This document shows, one piece after another, positions 34,901 to 45,236 of a DNA stretch of 64,000 bases. Within the stretch, counting starts at the first letter, position 1, and every line of letters begins with the position of its first letter. Source of the stretch: Edaphochlamys debaryana (Eukaryota; Chlorophyta; Chlorophyceae; Chlamydomonadales); the NCBI GenBank assembly GCA_016858145.1, contig JAEHOE010000017.1:310001-374000 (forward strand). Direction: 5' to 3'. A program made the position numbers and the translations under genes. Below the pieces are notes generated by a model, which worked only from the letters and a program-made list of their open reading frames with translations, did not search any database and was not told where the DNA came from.

Positions 34901-37786
34901 ACGGCGTCGAGCGGGGACACCTGGGGCGGGGGGTGGTGGGGTTTTGTTTCAGCGGGAAACGACAACGGGGCGGGCTAGTGGTAGTAGCGGTAGTGGGAGC
35001 GTGTGAGATTCGGGTGGGCGTGGTAGGAAGTTGGTTTGAGGGTCGCGGCCGCGCGTGTGGCGAATTATGACACGGAGCGGAAGCGGAGGACAGGGGTCAC
35101 GACCACGTGCCCGGCCCACCAGTCGGGCCCGGGCCCGTGCTTAGTCGGGCCTAAGGCCCAGGCCCCACCCAGGCCCACGGCCCGGGCCCCAGCCGGGCCC
35201 CACCTTGGTGATGTCGAAGCCCGCCCGCTTCTGCACGCTCCGCTTCATGGCGGCCAGCGCCAGCCGGGCCAGGGGGCGGGGTATGGGCAGGCGCTGCTCC
35301 TGCACGATCTCCAGCATCAGGTCCGTCAGGCGGGCAAAGGGGGAGTCCAGGACCTGACAGGGGGGGGACAGAGATGGAGGGGAGGGGGAAGAAGACAACA
35401 CGGTTCAGGGAGTCAGGGGCTCTGAAGGGTTGGGCAGCGGGCGTAGCCCGCCCGTCCCATCGCGCTGCCTGCACCCCGCCAACCCCCAAACCTCCCCCCG
35501 CACTGCCGCTGCCCCCCCTCCCCCCTCGCGCCGCCCCTCACCATGCCCGCGATGGAGGGGTCCCTCTGCGAGTAGAGCAGCGCCGTGACCGCCCCCATGG
35601 AGCGCCCCCACAGCCCCAGGGTGGACACCTTGCCGCTGGCGCGCAGGTGCTCCACAGCCACCTGGGGGGGCAGGGGAGGGGGAGGGGGTGGGTGTTTGTT
35701 GCTGAACGGGATCGTGCCAGGAGGGGGTGGGTTGAGGCAAGGTGGTACCTGAACGAGCTGTCAAAGGGAGAGAAAAGCGGCAGCAACCGACCCCTTCCCC
35801 ATCCGCACGGACCTTCCGCGCTGGACCTCGATGCGCATCGGGCCCGGTGCCGCCACACTGAAGTACCACCCCCGTGCGCCCCCCGCCCCCCGCCCCGCAC
35901 CCACCTGCACGTCGTCCACCTCCTCCGCCCCCAGCGTCACCCACTGCCCCTCGGACAGACCTGAGCCCTGTGGGGAGGGGGGCGGGTAAGGTGGTTACGG
36001 GGGATTCGCACCGGACCCCCCGAGCTCCGGCACGGTGGACTGCCGGGTCGAGCATGCTCGTCCTGCTGTCCAACCGTCCCAACCGATACAACCGCCATGA
36101 CGTTTCCAACCGTCCCAACCGCACCGCGAAGTCCAGCGTGAAGACGCTGACCCCGTGGGGTATGAGCACACAGATGGCCTCCTCAGCATCCCTGGGGGGA
36201 GCGGGTCAGGGGCGGGAGGGGGGCAGGACCGATGTGGGTCGGGGTCCGGCGGGCGAGGCGCGAGCAGCCCGTATCGGTAGCCCCATCCACCCGCCCGCGG
36301 GAGTGCCGTGCAGCCCATGCCCTGTCCCTCCAGCCCTTCCACTCACCTACCCGTTCCCCATTTCTTCGCCCTTTTGCCCCTCCCCGCACTTATCCATCCA
36401 CCCCCCGTGCCTCCCTGCCCCTACCAATCCGGCGCCACTCCACCCGGGCATCCCCCACCCTGAGCGCCTTGTGCCATCCCCTCCTCCCTCCCCACCCCGT
36501 CACCCTTTCCCCTCCCCGCCCCCTCGCGGCCCACCCTTCCCCCCTCAACCCCTCCCCCTCCGCCACACAATCGCCCCGCCCCACCTCCTGCTGCCGCTGT
36601 TGCAGTGGCAGTAGATGACGCACGGCAGGCGGCCGTCCCTCCCGCGCACGTGCTTGGGGACGAAGTGGGAGCACTGCAGCCGCAGGCCGCGTTTGGAGAC
36701 CTAGAGGAGGGGAGAGGAGAGGGGGGACGAGGGAGGTCGAGGAGGTGAGGAGTGTTTGGGAGGCTGAGCGGGATGGCGTCGCCTGGTGGGGCGGAGGGGG
36801 GCAAGGCGCCAGGCGTGCGTGGCTGGGCAGCGGCCCGGAGGGCGGCCAGAAGAGCGGCCATGGGGCGAGAGGAGAGCGCTGGGCAAAGAAGGAGAAGGGC
36901 TGCATGGGGCCATGGGGCTGGGGTAGCTCCAGGGGCTGAGAGGCCCTGGAGGCCCAACCGCCGGTCAGCCGCCGGCCCGAAACCGCGATCGTCAGAGCCT
37001 GCTGGCTTCAGCCCGGCTCAAGCCAGGGCGCTGCCCGAACGGCGCTTGGGTTCGGCTGAGCCGTGCGTCAGGGCCTCAGCGCAGATCTATTCTTGTCCAG
37101 CAACAGCTGGGCTTCCCGGCGGGCTCCTCACTGAAACACCACGAAGCGAAGCCTGGGCCCGGCAGTTGCGGGCCGGTCCTGGCCGCTGGAAGGCGCAACA
37201 CCTGCACCTGACACGGTCCCGACTGCGCCCTCCGGCGCTCGTAGTTGTACTAGCCCCCCCAAGCTGCTTGTGCCTTATCCTTCGCATGTGCGGGGGTGGT
37301 CCTCGGCTGCCAAAACCGAGCCCGACCTTCGACAGCCGCTTTTACTCTCACCAGCGCGCAGTCCTCCCGTACGCCCGGGTAGCGGCCCACGCGGAAGAGC
37401 CCCCGCCGGCCGCCGATCAGCTCATCGGGGTACACGTACTCGTCCCTTGGGGCGGGGTTTGCAGGGGACGAAGGGGAGTTGTGGGACAGGGCGGGAGGTG
37501 CGGGAAGTCGGAAGGGCGAGCAGCCCCGACTCCTAACCAGGTCGCGTCAGGACACGCCGGGTCTGCCCGTTTCCCTGGCTGATGCTGGTCGTGAGCTGCT
37601 GAGGCACAACCCTGAGGATGCCGGGCCGCCCGAGGCGCGGCTAGCTGCCGGGGCCGGGGTCCTCCATTGCGGCATGGACACTGCGTGACCGGTGCACCTT
37701 GCTCGCTCGCCGCCAGCAAGCTCGCCATACCTAGGGGGGCGGACGATGCAGTCAACCAAACTGTCCCACAAGGCCCCGATGCCCAT
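31918..37786 (-). CDS. Alpha/beta-hydrolase with two C-terminal ubiquitin-interacting motifs, 13 exons, 870 residues
   Basis: Exons: 37786-37731, 37445-37352, 36700-36585, 36191-36125, 35967-35905, 35661-35542, 35353-35204, 34920-34787, 34627-34580, 34366-34288, 34115-33652, 33402-32614, 32350-31918; all phases agree. Residues 1-310 match the plant/algal serine-hydrolase family that starts with a short IIRPPR-like segment (here DCIVRPPR). The expected triad is Ser153 in GLWGRSMGAVT, Asp244 in FGHATGDTFIR and His272 in FDGDHNSRRPQ. The family's HGNSG oxyanion motif reads HCNSG here (residues 82-86). Residues 310-870 are low-complexity Ala/Gly/Pro with two ubiquitin-interacting motifs: about 605-625 (EEEEAQLAAVLELSLMEA) and about 838-855 (EDELLSLAVQLSLQES). 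UIMs bind ubiquitin chains. Substrate is unknown; a membrane or lipid hydrolase recruited to ubiquitinated targets is inference. It shares a 344-base divergent promoter with PAM68. Confidence 0.9.
35686..35718. repeat. 33-base sequence shared between two introns
   Basis: The 33 bases here, containing TTTGTTGCTGAACGGGATCG, are identical to 7026-7058 in NEK intron 16. Here they lie in the hydrolase intron between exons 5 and 6, antisense to that gene. Flanks differ. Confidence 0.85.
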
Positions 37787-38130
37787 TGCCCGGCCGGGAT
37801 TACTGAAGGGCCCGGGCTCATAGTCCTCTGGTGGTTTGCGACATATCCAGCTGCAAGGATGAGTTCCGACAGCGGAAAGTATGGGCACCGTCGCCTCCTA
37901 ACAGAGCCCAGAGCAAAATTCAAAGCTTGCGTCCTATAGAATGTATTTTGACAAGGTTGCGGCACAAGGTGTGGGAGAAAGGTGGCTGTTGGCGAGCGTG
38001 GTGAGCGGGCGCAAGTCGCGGGATCGAACTGGCCCGACCGAAATGTAGGGCGTTTACGCACACACAGTTCGCCACTGCACACCACGGCATAGGCGCCCAC
38101 ACCATAACACCTGAATTTGCATAATCAACG
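37787..38130. promoter_or_regulatory. Divergent promoter region of the hydrolase and PAM68 genes
   Basis: The two start codons point away from each other across 344 bases, so both promoters and 5' leaders must fit here. The stretch is less GC-rich than the flanking exons. I see no clear TATA box or named element; the call rests on gene arrangement alone. Confidence 0.45.
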
Positions 38131-40579
38131 ATGGTGACCTCCGTTCGGGCATTCTCCTCTGCAGGCGCGCCTGCGGCGTGCGCGGCACGAGGGTCGCGAT
38201 GTGTTCGCGTAGCTCTGACTCCGATGGCCATGGCCAAGGGATTCGGGGTGAGGCGGGGGCTGGACTGGACTGGACTGGAGGAGATGGTTGAGCGCAAGCG
38301 TCGTGGCACAACGCGGCGCTAGCGGGGATCTCACGTCGCAGACAGAGGGCGCCTGACTCCCGTTGGATGTATCGCGGATCTACGGGGGTCGGCGGGCGCC
38401 TCCCAAACCGGTGCAGTGCCTCGCACTCTTGGCACCCGACGCCCACCCCGCCCCACACGCCCCCCAACCCCTTTGCGCTCCACAGAAGGACGCACCAAAG
38501 CGGCAAGAGGAGCAATCAGGTGTGTATATACGCGAGCACCCCACAAAACTCACGGAGGCTGCGGGGCCGCGGCCAGTTCTATAGCCACGAGTGTGCTGAG
38601 GTTCAGGGCCCCAGAGTTCGGGGGATGGTTGTGCGGCCAGCGAGGAGAGAGCTACCGTGGCATGTCACAGAGTCTTGCAAGCAGGGGGAAGGGGTGTCTG
38701 AACGGCGTCATGGGTGCAGTGCCGTGCCGAGGCGGGATAGCCCATCTGCCCAGGGTTTCGTCGCCGTTGGGGGCACTGGTGCAGCCCTGGCCGCCAACGT
38801 GGGGTCGGGCGGGGTCTCGTGGACCGGGGGTCCATCCCGGGGGGTATCCCCCGTGAACCTTGGCCCTGGGAGGGGGGGGGCATTCCTAGATGGGTCCCTG
38901 GAGGAAGGCGGGGCGGGGGTGCGTGGGGGTTGGGGGCCGATGTTGGCGTGCGGGCTCCTACGGCTGCGGGGCGTCATGGCTGGGGCCTGTGGAGGTATTA
39001 GTACCTGCTTGGGGCGAGGCTGGTAGACGTTTCCGTCACGGGGCTTGGGAGGAGGGTGCCGTGGGCCTGCGTGGGCCTGTCAGGACCTGGACTCCAAGCC
39101 GCCCACGGGGCCTCCCTGGACTCAGATGGGGCTGCCGGGCCTACGTCCTCCGTCCGTGCCCCTGCGCGCCCCCCTCAGCCCCCACAGGAACCGCCGAGCC
39201 CCCGGCCGCCCCCGCCCCGCCCCGGGCCCGCGTGATCCGTGAGACCCCCCAGGTGGGTTGCCGGGCGTGCAGGGGCAACAAGGGGCCCACCGAGTGGGAG
39301 CCTACGCCTTGGCATGGGCCTCACAAGCCCGCCCGCGTGCCTGACGCCGAACACCTGCTCACGCCCCCAACCCGCCCTCACCGCCCCTCCCTCCCGCCCT
39401 CCATCCCTCAGGTGGTCGCTGACCGCATGTTCAGCCGCATCGTGCTGTGCTCCGGCATCCCCGTGTTCACGGGCATGGCGCTGCTGCCCGTGTTCTACTA
39501 CCTCAAGGTGGGGCGGGGGGGGGGGCTGCGGCTGGAGGTCGGGTGATGGAGGGCCTAGAGCCTCGAGGTGGGGGGCTGCAGGTGGGGGGGAGGGGCCAGG
39601 GGCTGCGGCGGGAGGGAGGATCGTGCAGGGCCTTCCTCCTGGTGGGCGGGGTGGGGGGTGGTCGGTGTGCGTGGGAAGCGGGTTCGGGTTGCAGCAGGGG
39701 TTGTACCGTACCCGTGCCGGCTGCTCCGTCCTAACCAACTGACCAACCAACTCCCAACCGCCCAGGTGGTTATGGACATCGAGGCGCCCCTATGGCTGGT
39801 CTACATCTCCCAGGTGGGGTGGGGTGGGGTGGGGTGGAGCGAGGCGGGGCCCTTGGTTGCGAGAGGGTTTGGGGGGCGGGCGCACAGGCAGGGCACCACC
39901 ACCTCCGCCGCCACCAACACCACCGCCGCTACACGCGCCACTTCCCACAAACCCACCGGGTTTCCACTCCGTGGCTTTCTTCCTGTTCCAGGACTCCCTC
40001 ACCACGCCGCAATTTACCCGGACGCCGTGCTTCGCTATTTCCCATGACCCCTGCGCAAAACCACACACAAACTCTGGCGATGCCCTCCTTGCCCCCCGGA
40101 CCGCAGGTGCTCACGTTCGGCGGCGGCCTGATGGGCATCACGTACGGAGCCATGTCTGCCTCGTGGGACCCCACCCGGGAGGGCAGCTGGCTGGGGCTGA
40201 CGGAGTTCCAGGTGGGGTGGGGGGCACGGGTGGGCGGGGGGCGGGAAGGGCAGGGGCGGGGGGGAGGAGGGAGTGGACGGGGGCGCAGTGTGGGCGGGGC
40301 GAGGCCAGGGAGGCTGGCTATGCGAGGTGGGGCTAGCGCTGTGGCAGGGCAGTGGCAGGGTGCCAGTTCAGTCTCTGCGCCCAGCTCTCGATCTTGACCT
40401 GCTGTGCTCCGGTCGCTAGGCACTGCCAGTTGCTCTGCCTCTAGGCTAGGCAGGCGCGGAAGCGCTGGCGCCACTAGGCCCCGACTTCCCACCTCCCTGA
40501 CGCACACACCCCTCACGCTCCCCACACGCGCCAGGGCAACCTGGCGATCCTGCTGGACAAGAACAAGCAGCGCGACTGA
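38131..40579 (+). CDS. PAM68-like photosystem II assembly protein, 7 exons, 169 residues
   Basis: Exons: 38131-38247, 38486-38519, 39188-39252, 39412-39507, 39766-39813, 40107-40211, 40535-40579; all phases agree. The N-terminus (MVTSVRAFSSAGAP onward, rich in Ala, Ser and Arg, no acidic residues) looks like a chloroplast transit peptide. The conserved PAM68 core follows: RMFSRIVLCSGIPVFTGMAL, LLPVFYYLKV, then LTFGGGLMGITYGAMSASWD and REGSWLG. It contains two transmembrane helices joined by a short loop. In plants and cyanobacteria PAM68 (sll0933) sits in thylakoid membranes and helps assemble photosystem II, with roles around D1 and CP43. Length fits the family. Its presence identifies the organism as photosynthetic or of photosynthetic descent. 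The start was chosen as the ATG that opens the transit peptide. Confidence 0.93.
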
Positions 40580-41267
40580 GCGGAGAGAGCGCTCGCGCGG
40601 GAGAGCTTTTCGCTTTTGTAGGAAGGCTGGGATGGCGCCGGAGGGCTGGAGAGGGCCGAGCGGGGCGTACTGGTGGAGGCCCTGCAATGGAGGGCTGGAG
40701 AGGGCTGAGCGTGCTGCTTGCGGTTACGGAAGCTGGCTGACTAAGGCTCTGCAATGAGTTGAGGGCTAGGCACAGGCCGCGCCAGACGCTTCGCGGAGCA
40801 TGGTCGTCGTCGGCGCGTGGAATGGGCTGTGGTGAGGAGTGGTTGTCGGGATATGCCGATCAAGTTTTGCCAGCTGTTGTCTGCTGTTGCTCCGCAGGCA
40901 GTGGCATCGGCCGTATGGGTCGCGGGTTGAGAGATGGAGGGAGGGAGTGGTATGCGAATGAGTGGCTGGATGGCAGCACGAAATCCTTGTAAGAACGAGA
41001 AATAAGTGACCGCCCAAGTCCGCCTTGAAACAGACTAGCTGCGGTGTCGCGGCGGTACAGGCAAGGGGATGGAGGGGTTCTGTGCTCGAGGGGCCGTGGG
41101 ATGGAGGGGTGACCGCGGGGAGCGTGCCGCGGGGCAGATACGACATGCTCGTCCACAACACTTCGAAGGGCCGCAAGCGCAGCTCCAGCAGCAATCAGAA
41201 CTATAAGCACCTCGCAACCTACACACTACGTCAGAGCCTGATACAAAAGCTTGTTCCAGCAGGAAGG
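40580..41267. other. Spacer between PAM68 and MORN3-like gene
   Basis: This holds the PAM68 3' region and the promoter of the next gene. A short imperfect direct repeat ([22 protein letters not shown]) occurs at about 40637 and 40687. A TGTAA at 40988 matches the polyadenylation signal used in chlorophyte algae, but chance occurrence is likely. Confidence 0.4.
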
Positions 41268-43785
41268 ATGCCCCCGAACATCCCAGGCACGCTTACTGCT
41301 GAGTCGCTACGGCGAAAGGAGCAATTATGGAAGACGGCCGACCAGAAGGTGTGTCGGAACAGCCACGGCGTCTGCGACAGCTAAGTGCAAAACGTTCTGA
41401 GCGACACGGTAGAGGTAACACTCGGTCTGCTCTCGCTTCTACAGGCTCAAAAGGAAGGGGCACACCATACGGTGTACTGGACGACTGGCGAGCGCTATCA
41501 GGGCTCTTGGCATGATAACAAGAAGCACGGTGAGGGCGCTGCGGCTGCTCCTGATGGCTGATACTCCTTTTGCATTTGTTACCGATCGTTGACAACTAGG
41601 GAGAGCCCCGTTTGGGCCTTCGGCATTCGACGTATTCGGGCTCCGAGCGCCTTGTCCCCGCGCGCTCCCCTTCCGCAGGCAAGGGCACTGTTATCTATAA
41701 AAACAGCGATAAATATGAGGGCGACTGGGCGAATGATATGCGGCACGGGCTAGGCACCCTATGGCTCTACCGGGATGGCAAGTACGTGGTGCGCTACAAC
41801 GGGGAGTGGCGCAGCGACCAGCCCACGGTGAGAGAAGGGTAGCCAAAAGCGGAGTACGGGGGAGGGGGGGGCCAGGAGGGGAGGAGGGCAACCTTGGCCC
41901 CAAGGGGTAAGGAGGGCAAGGGCCCTCGAGGGGCCAGCGCGAGGGGCCAGGCGGTTAGTGTCAGGAGCCTCTCTCGTGAGCCAGGGACACCGGAGCCCGG
42001 CTTGGAGGCCCGCTGGAGCTATGGCCCGCGTAGCCCGAAACGAACCGAGTGTGCTGTGTGCGTGGTCCGGCTTGCCGATCAGCTGTCCGCATCCCATGCG
42101 GTTGCGGGAGGGAGAGAAGCCCCACCTGCAGCGCCACATGACCAGTCTAAGCTAGGCCGGGCCAGCGCCCGGTCGCCTACGGCACGCCTCGGGCTCATAG
42201 CGCGCAGAGGATGTTGCGGCTGTGCCCAATGAGCTCTGGAAGGGAGAGTAGCCCCACCTCCAGCTGCCCGTGACATGAACACTTCATGCTAGCCCGGCAG
42301 CGGGCCCGTGGCTGGCCGCCAACAGTCCGCCTCGCAGCGGGGGGTGAGGGTGGGCTCACAGCGAGCAGCCGATGCTGCAGCGAGCTGGGCCGGTCCGGAC
42401 CGCGGCACACACGTTCACGTTGACGGTAGCGCTATTAGGACCTAATGGGATGGCGGTCGACGGCGCCGGCAGGCGTGGAACTCCTGTGGTCGGGGCCCTT
42501 ACGAGACCAAGGCTGGTACCACGGAGGAGCTCCCGAGCGCGAGTCGCCTGGCGAGCCTTGCCGCGGAGCAGCTGGAACCCGGAGCCCGGGGGCCCGGGCC
42601 TCGGCAGGCAGCGGGCACTGACTGATGCCGGGCGCAGGAGCTGGCCCCGCGAAGGCCCCGCCCGGGAGCGCAATCCAGAGTCCAACTGCACACAACGGTC
42701 ACCCAACCAACCGATAACCGCCAACCGCAGGGCCACGGGACGTTCTTCGCCGACAACGGCGACACGTACGAGGGCGAGTGGCTCAACGGCAAGCGGCACG
42801 GCAAGGGCCGGGCGGTGTACGGCGGGCGGCCGGTGGACGGGTTCGGCGGGGACGTGTACGAGGGCTACTTTGAGAATGACGTCAAGTGAGGACTGCGGAG
42901 ACGGGTGGGGGGGCTGTGGGGACGGGCGCTGCAGGAACCGACGCTTGCGTGTGGTTCTCAGCAGGTTCGGGTCTGGTGCTAAGCAGGATCGAGGGATTCA
43001 CGGGTGCAGACGAGGGCGGGGCTTGGCGTTGCCTCTGATCAGCCTTCGCGCCGTTATGAGAACCCTTGCCGCCCCGCCTCCACCCCCCTCCTGTCAGGTG
43101 CGGCCCCGGCACCATGATGTACGGCAACGGTGACGTGTTCGAGGGGCTGTGGGCCAACGACCAGAAGAACGGCACGGGGACGTACTTCTTCATGAGCAAG
43201 GGCAAGAGGTGCGTGCGCCGTGACCGGCCGCCGTGAACCTTTTGCCATGGGGCACTGGTCTTCCCGTAGGCGATATGGATAGCGTATGGGTTCACCACGT
43301 TGTTGTCTGCGTCCCCACCCTCCCGCTCAGGTTCGACGGCGTGTGGGCGGACGGAAGCATCAAGTGTGGGACGTACAGTGAGATCCACGCGCCGCCGCCC
43401 GGCACGCCAGGAGCGCTGCCGCCGTGCGAGCTGCGGAACCCGGACAAGGTGGGCTGGGTTGGGCTTGCGGTGTGGGTGTGAAGCACTGGGCTGGAAGGAG
43501 ACAGGGGTTGGGTGTGCAGGACCTGGGCCTGGACCTGGGCCTGGACCTGGGCCTGGACCTGGACATGCACGCTTGGCGCGCGTCCGCGCTGTGTTGTGCT
43601 GAAGCTTTCGAGCGCACCTTCACCACACGCCTCCAGCACTCAACAGCTGGCTCTCTGCCAAGCTGACCTTTCCCCTGGCTTACATGATGAGCCCGTCCCG
43701 CACCCCACGCCCCCAGGTGCTGGCGGAGAGCACCATGGCGGCTGCGGAGGCGGTGGCGGCGGGGGCGTACTCGGGGGGGCGGTAG
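41268..43785 (+). CDS. MORN repeat-containing protein 3 (MORN3-like), 7 exons, 255 residues
   Basis: Exons: 41268-41348, 41445-41529, 41679-41827, 42731-42885, 43098-43208, 43331-43448, 43717-43785; all phases agree. The protein is a run of seven MORN repeats, each of the form Y-x-G-x-W with a following G-x-G: YQGSWHDNKKHGKG, YEGDWANDMRHGLG, YNGEWRSDQPTGHG, YEGEWLNGKRHGKG, YEGYFENDVKCGPG, FEGLWANDQKNGTG and FDGVWADGSIKCG. Order, length and ends match animal MORN3: the N-terminal ESLRRKEQLWKTADQKAQ segment and the C-terminal L-x-P-D-K-V-L-A-E block after KCGTYSEI. MORN repeats mediate membrane or protein contacts. MORN3 in animals is linked to sperm and cilia, so a flagellar or basal-body role is possible but not shown here. 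Confidence 0.88.
43519..43564. repeat. 12-base tandem repeat in MORN3 intron 6
   Basis: Three exact copies of GGACCTGGGCCT plus a partial fourth. A simple minisatellite. Confidence 0.9.
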
Positions 43786-45236
43786 CTGGGCGCCGCGCAG
43801 GGGCTGGGGCGCTGGGGTAAGGGGACGTCACGCAGTAAGCGGTAGCGGTGCGCGGCAGCGGCATGGAGCTCGGCAGGAAGCGGCTGTGGGAGCCGCGGCG
43901 CGGCTGCTGCATGGCTCGACAGCGGCGGGGTGGAGCTGTGCAGACATGCACGCGGCTGCAGACTGCGGTGGGGCGAGGGGCCATGCCACCATGAGGTTGT
44001 GGAAGCGGCTGGAGGGGCTGGGGCGGGATGGCCTGAGGCAGAGGGGGCGGGCGGGGGGGGAGCAGCAAGGGAAGGCTCGATGCCGTGCGGGCTGGGATCA
44101 GACGGAATGGCATACCTATAGTGCGGAGGCGTGCACTGGTCAGCACTGCAGCGAGCTATGTAGGCAGGGGGCAAGGCTTGCAGTTGGCGAGCGGTGGGCG
44201 GCGCATCAGGGGTTATAGGTAGAGCGTGCATGCTGGCGGAGGAGGCATGTCGCCCTTCGGCCATGAGGCCCCGAGGGACGCGGGCGTGGAGCGCAGGCAG
44301 GGGCTGACGGGCATGGCCCCGCGAAGGGGTCAGAACGTGGGGTGGGTTGGGGTGCGGGTAGCGCCGAACTGCGAACTGAGTGCATCATATGACTGACTGA
44401 AGGACTGCTGTTGGCGAGGAGCGTTAATCCCGCTCAGTTCTGTGGGTGGCGGCGGCGGGCGCGAGGGTGTGCTCCCTTCTCGTCACATGCGTGGGCATGC
44501 GGAAGGCGTGGGGCTGGATGGGCATGAGTATCGGGAGCCGAAATGGTCCTCATACGTCCTCACCGTGTAAAGGCTGTGGAAGTGAGCCGTGCAGACTTCG
44601 CATATGTCCTGTCACGCAGCGCGCACGTCCTCGCGGCGCTAAAGCCCCCGGTCTCGACACTCTCAGACCTCGCCGGCGTCACGTGCATTGCATTTCCTCC
44701 ACCGGGGCAACACCCTGCGGTTCCTAACAGCGGGAAGGCCGCCCCACATCAGTCAGCAGCAGGGTCAACAGCACACAACTTCAACCCTTCAGTGCGGACC
44801 TTGACGGTCCTCTGCGACAGCAAGTGCTGGCAACCACGCAAATTGTCGCCAGCGCTTTCCAGCGCCCGCGGAACCCTGGTCCCCTGCGGGCCCTGCCCTG
44901 GCACGCCAGCAGCCCCCCTCTCGAGGGCGCGTGGGCCCACCCCCACGAAGCGATGCCTCGCCACTTTGTTCCTCCTACAGCCTCCACCCCCTCGGTGCCT
45001 GGCCCCTGTGGCCAGTCGGCCCATATGTACGAATGTACTCCACGCATCCTCACACGTGTACGGCACCCCGATGCATCTTGTTGCTACCTCGGACAGACCC
45101 CTCAGATCCCCCAGCATGCATCCCTCAGATCCCTCGCAACATGCGAATATCGGTGCGCATGCGGCTGCCGCTGTACTTGTAACACTCTTCTCCTAATAGT
45201 AAGAAGATGCGTCGGCGATGTGCCCTCACTGTGCCA
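43786..45236. other. Convergent 3' region between MORN3 and DCAF8
   Basis: About 1.45 kb between two stop codons that face each other. It holds both 3' untranslated regions. No exon is recognisable; the open frame at 44543-45196 is Pro/Ala-rich without family features. Confidence 0.5.
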
